Assembly (NCBI GenBank): GCA_025024175.1
Contig: QCXZ01000064.1
Span: 57,805,325-57,869,324, forward strand
Reading direction: 5' to 3'
DNA from: Rhyzopertha dominica
Taxonomy: Eukaryota > Arthropoda > Insecta > Coleoptera > Bostrichidae
DNA: 64,000 nt
The position numbers and the translations under genes are program-made. Below are positions 45,915-55,960 of this stretch, piece after piece. A model generated the notes under the pieces. That model ran no database searches, was not told where the DNA came from, and saw only the letters and a program-made list of their open reading frames with translations. Each line of letters begins with the position of its first letter. Position 1 is the stretch's first letter.

Positions 45915-47189
45915 TTACAGCTTGTTAATAAGCACATTACAAGAGTAACAAACTAAAAAAAAATACTCACTATCGCTTTCACTGCTAAAATCACGATTAA
46001 CATCTATTATTAATTCTTGTACATGATTCGCTCTGTACCGATTTTCAATGTCCAGTACATGCCGCACTGAATTTCTCCATGCATCGACACTTGTTATTTC
46101 AGCTTCGTGTCTAATTTTTAGCAGCATTTCATTGCTAAATTTTCCACCGGTGTTCCCTCGTCGAATTCTTTGTTTCAACTACCCCCATATCATTTCAATG
46201 GCGTTGAGAATGCAATGATGTGGGGGTAATCATAGAATGGTGTGTCCACATTCAGAAGCGGGAATGTCAGTTTTAAATTTCTTCGAAAATTTTTGTGTGC
46301 CAAGCACTTCCTACAATTGATTTTTTGTGTAGTCCTCTTCGAAATATAATTCTTCTTTTCTTAAAAACTCTTGAATGGTTGCCTTATTAGTTGTTGTATT
46401 TGGAATTGTATCCAGTTGCTCTGAACGGTAACTAGCGTTGTCCATTACTATGACGCTGTGTGGTGGCAATTTGGGCAATAAAATGTTTTTGAACCAATTT
46501 TCAAACACTTCCGCATTCATATCAGAATGATAATCGGCGCTTGCTTCTTTACTGTTTTTACATCCAGGAACGAAACCATTTTCACCCCCTGCTTGTAGAA
46601 TCATTATTCTTTTTCCTTTTGACGCAGGAATATTGACGTTGCACTTCCCTGAGTCATCAGCTCATCCTTTTTTTATTGTATCATGGGTATCGTATCATGT
46701 TTCGTTGAGGAAAAATATCGGACGATTTTCCTGCCTATACATTTCTATAGATTTTAAATAATCGCATATCCACTTCCTTATTACCTGGCTTTCCATCAAG
46801 CATTGCTTCTTCTCCACCTTTTTCATTGAAAAACCAATGGTTTTAATATACTTTTGCAGGGTATGCTCGGAGCAGTCGATAATATTATCATTTTTCAATT
46901 TTTTATATAACACGGCTATTGTTGGAATAACATTATTCTTGTGCATTTCATAAATGTTTCTTCTAATAAGATCCATGTGAGTTGCGTAATTTTTTTAAAA
47001 CTGCCCTTGTCGGATCTTATCTTTCTCTTTTTGGAGGCCCGGATTTAACAATTCTCCAGATCGTGGAGTTCCAGTCACTTCTGCCGTTTTATCTAAAGGT
47101 TGCTTCTCGCCATCACACTCCATTTTGTTGTATAGTTTTATAATGAAACATTTTTCGTCAAACAATAACAATTTACGCTTCCGTTTCAT
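45915..47189 (-). pseudogene. IS630/Tc1/mariner-type transposase with wide DD81E spacing, broken
   Basis: A decayed DDE transposase in four consecutive minus-strand frames. The N-terminal frame (47189-46995) is basic (KRKRKLLLFDEK). The next frame (46976-46695) has a helix-turn-helix-like segment (TIAVLYKKLKNDNIIDCSEH), YIKTIGFSMKKVEKKQC, and the first catalytic position in RPIFFLNET, with Asn for Asp (46704-46706) and a TGA where Trp is usual. The frame 46604-46311 carries NWFKNILLPKLPPHSVIVMD with the second Asp at 46440-46442. The third acidic residue is the Glu of LNAIEMIWG (46194-46196) in LPPHHCILNAIE, reached through two stops. Exactly 81 codons separate them, far more than the 34-41 of Tc1 and mariner and near the DD82E (Sailor) group. 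The C-terminus runs RRGNTGGKFSNEML to 45915. No terminal repeats were identified. Confidence 0.85.
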
Positions 47190-47322
47190 TGGTTGATCAG
47201 GTACAGCCCCGGATAAGAGCTTCCACTAGATTCGGTACAGCTTCTTCTTTATCCGGCAAGGGCGGGACGTCTTCAGCGTTGATAGGATCCCGCTTTGTAT
47301 CACTTTCCCAAGGTCTCCACAT
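47190..47322. other. Nothing recognised
   Basis: Short spacer. Confidence 0.4.
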
Positions 47323-47900
47323 ATTTATTTATTTATTTACGGGACTCCCTATTATATAACATGCATCAAGTTACATATGCATATTAACTACAATAATAAA
47401 TTATTATTATAATATTATTAACAACATATAAGTAATACGATATTTAACCACAAAACTAATTACATATACATTAACAGTTAAATAAACAACATTTAGACAT
47501 AACAATCTTTCTAAAACACAGTTGAGACACTGTTAAGTAAAAATAAATTGTATTCCACAAAGTTAAAAAAAATACAGTGCTTACCAAAACAAATAAATGT
47601 AGGCCACTAAGTCTTCAAAATGACTGTTCTTTAAATAAGCTAAAGTGAAACTTGAAATAACACGACACATGCACTCTAAACGAAACGGACGAAATGAAAT
47701 TTTCCAGTATTCTACAGATATTTAAATGTTTGGGGAACAAAAGAAAAATATTTTTTACTCTTTCCACCGTCTACCCGGAGGTGTTCAATTAGCCCACGGT
47801 TTAAAATCAGCAATAATCTGTTTGGCCAGTTGCCCTATGAACTGTATTTGTCACAAAGGCATCTTAATAAGTGGCTAAATGTAAGCATATAAGTAGGTAT
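47323..47900 (-). mobile_element. Probable 3' end of a minus-strand non-LTR retroposon
   Basis: Read on the minus strand, the segment ends GGGAGTCCCGTAAATAAATA in a TAAA tail (47323-47338), the same style as the 29.8 kb element. The upstream bases up to about 47900 are AT-rich with short coding-like pieces (CMCRVISSFTLAYLKNSHFE). No RT motif is present, so only a 3' UTR-like fragment can be claimed. Confidence 0.4.
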
Positions 47901-48326
47901 GACTGAATAAGTAAGAAATATTGCACTTGGTAAGCTTATATGCTGTAAAATTTTATAATATAAGTAAAACACATATGCTTTCAATACCATTTATAGTAGG
48001 AGTAGAATAGTTCCGATTTCTTCTTATTTCCAAAAAAAAAATATTCAGGTAGAAACTACGTTTATGACCCTCCAGATTAAAAGACAATTTTAACCTGTGA
48101 AGAAACAGGGCAGAGGACGATTGCACACCGCGATCAAAAATTAGAAAGTATGGGCTGCCGCATTGAAATTGGAATGTTTACCATTCATGGTTATAAAAAT
48201 AGATATTACTCATTAAATTAGGAAAGAATACGATTCAGTCATATATTAAAAGCTAGTAGATGATAAATATTTGTAGTTCAAATAATAATACCAAATAATG
48301 CTCATTGATTTATGTGTACGGAATCT
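47901..48326. other. Nothing recognised
   Basis: No supported feature. Confidence 0.4.
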
Positions 48327-48388
48327 CCACTTTCTTATTACCTGGCCTTGCATTGCTTCTTCTCCACCTTTTTCATTGAAAAGCCAAT
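48327..48388 (-). pseudogene. 62-bp copy of part of the 46.8 kb transposase gene
   Basis: Matches 46770-46838 in the same orientation, with a 7-base net deletion and a few substitutions. The segment encodes the GFSMKKVEKKQC part of the DD81E-type transposase. The flanks on both sides are unrelated to the parent. The frame around it (48682-48338) is otherwise unrecognised. Confidence 0.8.
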
Positions 48389-49739
48389 TTCATTTACATT
48401 AAACGATAATATTGTAAATAATCCGTTAGCTTCTACTAATGTATAAAATGACAAAATCTCGGTAACAAGCAAAGTTTCAGGTTTATACAGTTTCAGTTGA
48501 AAGCAACCCTTTGCCTCGGGGCGCATGGTCGCAAACCAACGTCCAAATTCCCTTATTAAATTTAATACAAATGAACTTAAATGTTCTTTACGTTTATTAA
48601 AATCCTGGAAACGGAGTCTGATTACACCGCTATTAAGAGATCCTGGAGGAGCGTCCCTTCCGTACGTAACGTTCGGAGGCATTAAAGTTAATCAGAGGAA
48701 GACGCGCCGATTGCACCGGGTCTCACTGGGAACTGCATTAGTATGCACTTAACTTCAATTGTTTCAGCGCAGAGCTGTAAAGACAAAAATTTGCGGTCGA
48801 TGTAAAGGTGAACTTCTGCACAATTACATTTCCAACTCGAAATTCATTGGTATGCAGAGGGATTTCTAATTTCAAACTTTAATCTGCTACAGGAAGTTCC
48901 GAACTGCTGATAGCGCTGAAAAGCCACATCTTAAATTAGATTGTTTTATAAAGCTGCATTAAAGCTTTCGCTAATGGCTGAACCGCAGCGGCGGAGCATT
49001 CGACTTATTGCTAATTCTAGTAAGCCAATTTTAGCGTCCTCCATATAAAATGCTTTTATAACTCAACGTCCCTGGAGCATACTGTGCATGCTCTCTTAAA
49101 ATGTGAAATGAAGTGGTCAAAGAAATATTTTCTTTCCTGTTTGCTTAACAATGCTAAATCTGTGGTTTATGTAATTTTTGCATTGAGTACCTACTTTTTA
49201 TGTAAATTTAAAAAATCTTACACAAATTTCGCCACCTCTTCAATCTTCAATAAATTTATAAGGTATTCCATTTCTGTGCATTTCAGATATATTATAGTAA
49301 TTGTTTTTTCTATTTAAATACCTCTATAGAAAGAAATTCTTTGGAGCGAGATCTGGAAATCTCTCAAGTTATAAGGTTACCAGTGTCCTTTTCAATTTCT
49401 GTAGTGAAAACTTTATAATTTTGTACATTATTTACTACCGCCTCTACAGCACCAAAAAACAGGTTCCTTATTTAGTTTTACAAAGGATTCATAGAATTGC
49501 ACGTTAGCTCCGAACCTTTGAAAAAAAATTAAATATTCGCTTTCTAAGTTTCTCTAATTACTGCGGTTTCAAATGTAGCATAGAAAGAATACATTTATTT
49601 GTAACAAGTTATTTTGCATGGCTAGCTTAGAGGTTCTGTTTCTGTAACCTGAACCCTAAATTGTCAATGTAAAAATGACGAAATGACATAATTATTGTAA
49701 GTATCATTAATTTCTACTTTTTTATGTATATGTATTGCT
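48389..49739. other. Non-repetitive interval, no gene recognised
   Basis: Bases 48500-49080 are of balanced composition and non-repetitive. Open frames 49084-49317 and 49301-49507 lack motifs. Confidence 0.4.
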
Positions 49740-49805
49740 TTAATTTTGTAGCCTGATCCGATGATGAGGTTACATTCAATCTCGAAACCGGAAACCGAAT
49801 AAATA
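49740..49805 (+). repeat. Penelope-type terminus-like sequence
   Basis: CCTGATCCGATGATGAGGTT is followed by CAATCTCGAAACCGG and AATAAATAAAG. A GATGATGA box followed by CGAAAC at this distance resembles Penelope-like element 3' ends. No coding region is attached. Confidence 0.35.
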
Positions 49806-50006
49806 AAGGAATTTGGATGAAAAGAACAAACCATTTCAGTTATTGTAATTTTTATACTTACACGTACTTATAAGTTGAGTAATATTTACTATTTATTTTC
49901 AAATACTAAAAGGTGTTTAGAAACATAAACTACTTTATATATTATATAGAAAGTGTTTTTAAATTACGTCACACAAATCTAAAGTAAAAAGAGTTAAATA
50001 ATTGTG

Positions 50007-50205
50007 ATTGAAGAAACCACTTCTCGGTACTTGGGTATTCCGGTCAGGGAAGAAAAGCACAAAGTACTCTTTTCAGAAGCCGAGCTTTCGGAAAATTTAT
50101 TTCTTTCTTCAGGCCCTAAATACAAAATAATAAAAAACCCGATAGTACAAAAGAACAGAAACAAGAATTAAAAAACACCATGTACCGAGAAGTGGTTTCT
50201 TCAAT
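50007..50205 (-). repeat. 199-bp inverted-repeat unit with Penelope-type core
   Basis: A perfect 24 bp inverted repeat (50007-50030 and 50182-50205, ATTGAAGAAACCACTTCTCG plus GTAC) encloses 151 bases. On the minus strand the interior reads GGCCTGAAGAAAGAAATAAA, then TTTTCCGAAAGCTCGG, similar to Penelope-like ends, which often carry inverted terminal sequences. It could also be a MITE. No clear target duplication was seen. Confidence 0.45.
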
Positions 50206-50775
50206 TTTAACTAGGACGGTCGCTATTCCATTCCACATCTTAGATAATTGTATAAATGTCAGAATTTTATTAAATTCAACCAGGAAACATTTAAGGTATG
50301 TAAAATACAGTGTGCACTAGGTACAAGTTACACGGGGTGTCCCTGAACGTGTGACACACTGTTGTACTTACTATGCTTGTAGTATGAACGCTCCTATAAG
50401 AATTTTCATTCAATTGCTGCAATGCTGCACCTTTCTAAAAAAACGAACGGTTTTATTTTGTTAAAATGTCCGAAACTTGCAAGAATAAATGAAATTCTAG
50501 AAATTTACCAGCTTTTTATGTCAAATGATACGCTACAATAGTAATTCCTTAAAAGCGTAGTTGTTACTTTATAGTTGGCTAGGCATACGGAAAAAGTATC
50601 CTTATCAATTCACCCTTTTTGAGTAAAATTGGTTTTAGATTCTGTTTGCGTACTACTTCGTTATATGGCAATATGTCCATTATGTCGTTTATGTTAGTTA
50701 TGAAAAAACGTTTTTAACCGTGATCTAAGGTAAAGCCTTTTTACAAACATATTTTTCGAAAAATGCCTCTTAAGC
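50206..50775. other. Nothing recognised
   Basis: ACGGGGTGTCCCTGAA near 50334 looks like a mariner-type end without a partner. Confidence 0.35.
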
Positions 50776-50783
50776 GAATTGCA
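50776..50783. repeat. Target site duplication GAATTGCA, left
   Basis: Exactly matches 51864-51871 on the other side of the hAT-type element. Confidence 0.95.
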
Positions 50784-51863
50784 CAGTGATGGGCGCGTAG
50801 AATACTCCATGTAGATTACGCCATTATCTACGCGTAACCTATGTAATATTCTACTTTAAAAGTCTACTGTAGAAAATAACATTATGTAGATAAACAGCAA
50901 ACTAGTAATATTTCGTACTTTTAACAGCTCCAAATGCCTCAAATGGCAGTATTATTTTGTATATTATTATTTTCGTTCTCCTATTGATCGTACCGCGAGG
51001 TACGTGAAAAAGAGAACTATATATATCACTCAATGGAACGGAGTTAATCCGATCACAACCAAACTTGGTATGGTAATAGCCCATGACCTTCTGAGCTCCA
51101 ATCCGGAGCCCTATGCTGTAGATTCTCACCGTTCAAAAGTTACAGGACATCAAAGTTGCTGCAGATCGCCGTGCACTAACGTCAGTAGGTTGGAACAATT
51201 CTGTTCTGTGGTTGGAACTACGCGTGGACCACGATCGGAACTACCTGGAGTCGATCATGGGAGAACGGTTTTTTTTTCGTTTTGAACGATTCCACTGGTT
51301 GTTGCTTCCTAACTAAACAAAATACTACTTCGTTATAATTAAAATAACTAGACACACGTTAAACAACAATAACTCGTTTCGGCATACATTTGTTAGGGCC
51401 AGAAGGCACAAGCGTGCTTTGGAGCCCTCAATCGGTCAATGGGTTCTTAAATGACTGTAAACTATGATTTTATTATCTTTCTTGTCTATAAACGGAAGAA
51501 CACTGGCTATTTCATATGCTACCTATTATACCTAATATACTCATAGAAGAAAAGACTTCGAAACGCATGTATGTCCCAAAGAAGTAAGAAAACCGTTTGG
51601 GTATTCTGATGACTTACTAAAATAAGTTATGCAAATTTGTAATATGAATATTAAAAAACTGCAGTCCTTTAAAAATTTGCAAGAATTGACCCATAAAACA
51701 GGGAAATTGGAACAAAATAATTTGCACAATACACTTAATATACAATAGCCATAATATACTCGTCTCATATTTTCTACTCAAAATCTACGCCAAAATGCTT
51801 TATCTACATTTTCTACGCGGATAATGTAGAAAATTATAATTTACGCGTAAACGCCCATCACTG
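50784..51863. mobile_element. Non-autonomous hAT-type element, 1,080 bp
   Basis: The ends form a perfect 12 bp terminal inverted repeat, CAGTGATGGGCG. The element is flanked by an exact 8 bp target duplication GAATTGCA, and both features are diagnostic of hAT. Subterminal regions carry many TAGA/TCTAC and TTACGCGTAA motifs in both orientations, probable transposase-binding sites. The interior has no transposase. Open frames at 50902-51129 and 51004-51285 have no hAT motif and are probably chance. The perfect duplication suggests a fairly recent insertion. Mobilisation would need a full-length relative elsewhere in the genome. Confidence 0.93.
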
Positions 51864-51871
51864 GAATTGCA
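51864..51871. repeat. Target site duplication GAATTGCA, right
   Basis: Partner of 50776-50783. Confidence 0.95.
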
Positions 51872-53030
51872 GCCTAACTATGCCTGTTGCAAGATGCAAG
51901 AATGATTTTAAATCAAAAAGCATTGAATTCTGTGCTGAATTGATGAGAGCTCATACTTGTGTAAAACACAGTTTACAAACTTACAGGATCTTTTTTTAAC
52001 TATGACGGACGAAGATCAAGCACGACTAATGTCCCTAACTTAGACCCTGGTGATCAACAGGTGGTTTTTACATCATTTCCTTTTTATTACCTCCTTAACA
52101 ACAAAAATTAAGAAAATCTTTAGGCCCGTTAATCATATAAAAATTGTGTGTTATAATGTTAAAACTAACTCATCCCTCTTTTCTAAATTAAAAGACAAGA
52201 TAGATGTACTTGATCTTCATAACACAGTTTTTATAAACTGCTTTGATTGCCAGTAGGTATACATCGGTCAATCAAAACAATCCCTGAAGCAAAGGATAAC
52301 TTTACACAAAAGTGACACAAAGCTTAGACCCCAAAGATGTGCTCTTGCTCAACATGCAGTTAACTTTGGTCATAATTTTGATTTTATCAATCCTATAGTA
52401 CTAACTATTGAAAAAACTACAAAAAACACTTTTTTATTGACATGTGTTGTGTATATGAGCGCGATAATACTATTAATAAAAAATCAGACATAGGCAATTT
52501 AAGTAATATATGTAAATATTTGTTTCAATTGGACTCTTACCGAAAACCAGTTACATTCTGATTATTGATTGCTTTTCTTTTTATTTTCTATCAATTTTCT
52601 CTTTCATACAGCAGGGTTTTGTGTTGTCATTACTATATTAAATTTATTTTCTTTTTGGTAATTGATTCTGTATATAGTTTGAAGGATGGCGCGTCTTGCT
52701 TGTGCGTTTGTAGTAGTTGCCAGTATTTTTGTCAAATATAAAATATTATGTCGTATAGCAAAATTTTCTAACGTTTTTTCGGATTTTTGGTTTCTATTTC
52801 CTTCTGGTGTTATTTATGAGATTGTTAGTGGTTATTTACCACTTATCTGCAATAAAAGAACATTGTGTTTCGAGATTTGCTTTATCTTAGTTTGGCTTTG
52901 TGCTGTAAGTTTTACAATAATGTAGTTATTATGTTTTTGTGTAATACTGGTTTACTACTTTGTAGTTGTTTCTGATGAAGGGTATTAGACCTGAAATATA
53001 AACATATAGTACCTCTAGCTTTGCTATTTA
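51872..53030 (+). mobile_element. Penelope-like element, 3' part with GIY-YIG endonuclease and terminus
   Basis: Plus-strand remnant of a Penelope-like retroelement, whose RT is followed by a GIY-YIG endonuclease. From about 52040 it reads QQVVFTSFPFYYLLNNKIKK and FSKLKDKIDVLDLHN, then after a TAG at 52254-52256 in the same frame VYIGQSKQSLKQRITLHKSD (the YIG core), CALAQHAVNFGHNFDF and, after a frameshift near 52435, VYERDNTINKKSDIGNLSNI. A 3' UTR follows and reaches CTGATGAAGGGTATTAGACC with TGAAATATA at about 52970-53000, a hammerhead-like CTGATGA/AGG..CCT/GAAA arrangement. The RT palm is not visible. Bases 51880-51990 have a short coding-like frame of unknown origin. Confidence 0.8.
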
Positions 53031-55127
53031 ATTGAAGTCTAAGTCTGCCGGAATACACAAACGAATAGAAATCTATAAAAAGCTCCTTATAGTGAAGGAA
53101 ACTATTTTTAAAGTGAATCTAACAAAAAAATTTTATGATTATAAACAATTTGCAAATTGGGAAAGTATGACATGTTGATGTTTTAAATACGTTTAGGGTA
53201 AGGAAAAAGAGAGTTGGCTTCTTGATGTTCTCCCATTGGTGGAGGGGAAGTTGAATTGCGCTTGGGGCAAAAAAAGTGAGAAGATATAACGTCAACAAAT
53301 ATTCATGGTGTGATCAGTTATTTTACCATTTGACACAACTAATCAATCCATGAAATTGTTCGGGGAAATACGTGCGTTAAACCTGCTCCTGCTAGTACTT
53401 TATGTCATTTTCGACTGCAGTAAGCAGTAGTTGAATATTTTGAATTAAAGAAGACAGTTCCGGAAATAACAAAAACGTCCACTAGTACTAACAGACAATA
53501 GTTGCCATCTATACCAGCGAAGCTGAAGAAATTCAGAATCTGTAGATGGATGATCTATTATCTATTAATATCGATCGCGGTTGTGCTATTTCCTTAACTG
53601 CTGATGTTCAGCAAGTGTTTAGTCCAGTCTGAAGTAATGCGACGTTTTTGTTATTTTTGTAACTGTCTTTCTTGATTAGAGGTATTCAACAAATGCTTGC
53701 TGGAATCTGAAGGAATATAAAGTACCAGCAGGTTCAACCCATCTCTAGATCAATTTTTTTTGTGATTCATCGTGTTAGGTTGCAACCGTAGAGCATTTAC
53801 ACACTCCCTGGACAAACTTCCTAAAGTCACAGCCCATTTACTTGGCCGAAATAAGCTTGCGGATAAACAATTCTGAAAACTATTTCTTCTAATGAATGCA
53901 GCGTCAGATAGTTTTCGCGAAGTTGAGACTTCTCAGAAATTTGTAGCGTTAAAGTTGCACCTGTTGTAAGCGAAATCACACAAAATAAAACTTCATCTAC
54001 AGTCTACACTCTTATTTCGAGACAATTCTGTTTTGAGCAGATGGTAATGAGGTTAGAACACTTCGTTTATCTATCTAGCCGCATCAGTTGTCATGCGCTC
54101 TTTTTTGTCTGTCCAAAACTTAGTTAGACAGTAACGGACCCCTGATGTCGACTTCCTCGTGTTTCGCGGAGGCATTTGCAAAATTTATTTAGGTAATTGA
54201 GCGTGTAAGCAGCCCAATTAAATTTCTCATGTTTACAAAATAACAAGTTTGTCAGTTATGGCTAATTCAACCCAATTATAACTGAATGCAGCATACATAC
54301 AAAGTATACACTTAACTGGCAAGATAAAATTTCCGGTTCGCAAGAGCAGCGAATGTATGCGAGGAGCCCGCTGCGTCACAGTGTTTGCCCCTAACTAAAG
54401 TATCCAATGACAGGATCGGCTCGGAAGGCCTATAAACCATAGTTCAGCCCCATATATTCTCACTAATTACAACGCAGAATTACAATCCTGTTCGGAGAAG
54501 CAACACTCATGCAGGATAAATAACGCGCTCCGACCTTGAACGGTTGCCAGCATACATTTCCAATTATCTTATTTGCTTTACTGTCGCTGTCAGATTAAAG
54601 GACCTTTCACATACTGANATTTCACTTTTCGCCCATAAATTATCCTCAAATTACCGTAAAAATCTCATACTTGTACGTGGGGTGTAAATTTACACATTAT
54701 ATTTGTACTAACCTAAATGCGTAACAGTATTTCTGCCATCACACTGAAATTTCAATTTGTAGCAGACGACTTGCACTAAAATAATATAGATTTTTCCTGC
54801 ACTGGATGTGGATATAGTATATACTTACACATGTGTTGCCTAGATGCAAAACTCACTAATTGCTAAAAATGAGAATTTACAAAAAAAACGCAAAGAAGGT
54901 ATTAGAATTGACATTTAATTCCAGTAAACTGGATACTTCTATGTTTTTATCAGTACCTTCATATTTTCATGCTACCAACTTAATTTCAAAATATTCTTTC
55001 GGAATTTTGAGCAGTTTTATAAAAACGTAAACATTTGGCAAGTTTTGCACAAAATTGTTGTAAAAGAGAGTTTTGAATATTTTTGTTGCAAGAAAGAAGG
55101 TGGTACATTATTTTTAATATTTATTTC
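53031..55127. other. 2.1 kb, nothing recognised
   Basis: No coding or repeat signal was found. Bases 54340-54560 are GC-richer and non-repetitive. Confidence 0.4.
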
Positions 55128-55442
55128 TCAGAGGAACGAATACAAAATATGTATTAGGAAATCTATATTGGTAATTTCTATCGGTCGTGAACAATGGCAT
55201 TCAGCTTCAACTTCGTTAGTATTTCCAATTGCATCCTTGGAATTATTAATATCCACATCAGGATTGGCCTCTTTGGTATCACCGAAGCGTTTTTTTTTAA
55301 GGGAGATTATTGAAGATTTGTCACCTTTCAAGCTATTTCCAATAGACAGTACTTTTGGTTTGATATATAAAGTTTTTCGTCCCCTTTTGCAAACCGATTC
55401 TTCTTCCCCTAGGTCACTAAAATAATTAGGTTTTTTATTCAA
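55128..55442 (-). other. Orphan hydrophilic open frame, 104 codons
   Basis: A fully open minus-strand frame, rich in Lys, Asp, Glu, Ser and Asn (SDLGEEESVCKRGRKTLYIK, KDAIGNTNEVEAECHC). Its composition is more protein-like than the complementary plus frame. It has no recognised domain. It could be an exon of a nuclear, low-complexity protein or part of a transposon ORF. It lies 100 bases downstream of the frame at 55548-55781 on the same strand. Confidence 0.3.
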
Positions 55443-55547
55443 TACAATTTATAAAGAAAGCTGTACTTGAAATACAAAGCAACTTGGTTTAACACATTCA
55501 CTTCAACAAATGCTGGAAAAGTTGCCGATTCACTATTTGTCGATACT

Positions 55548-55960
55548 CTAGCAACTGAAAGTCGCCGTTTTCTGAAATTTGCCTACTCCCAAACTTTGTG
55601 TTTTAAATACCCTAAAAAATGGACTAAATGAGTTAGGTCTAGAGACCTGGATGGCATTCAAAATGTCTTCACTCGAAATGGGAAGGCGCTCCATTTTGTT
55701 TGTTCTATTCGAAAAATCCAAAAATTCCAAATATCGGGTTCCACTGAGAGAACATTGATCGTAATACTTGATCATCAACAATCTCAGCTCAAGTATTAAT
55801 TCTTTTTAGAGTTTGAGTGTGGTCTTCTTTCATCTAGATTCTCTTTTGCCCAATAACGACAATTTTGCTGGTTTACTTTACTATTCGCGTACAAAAGATC
55901 GTTTATAGTCAGTTCCTGAATTATTCTTTGCTTCTTAAGCTGAAATCTTTGCGCTTTAGG
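55548..55960 (-). pseudogene. Possible DDE transposase-derived fragment
   Basis: The upstream minus-strand frame reads LKKQRIIQELTINDLL, then NSKVNQQNCRYWAKENLDER (about 55960-55830). The vN.qN.RYWa.EN pattern resembles the block after the first Asp of IS630-like transposases. The next frame (55781-55548) reads GTRYLEFLDFSNRTNKM and ERLPISSEDILNAIQV without a recognised domain. No catalytic pair is visible, so the family call is weak. Confidence 0.25.
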
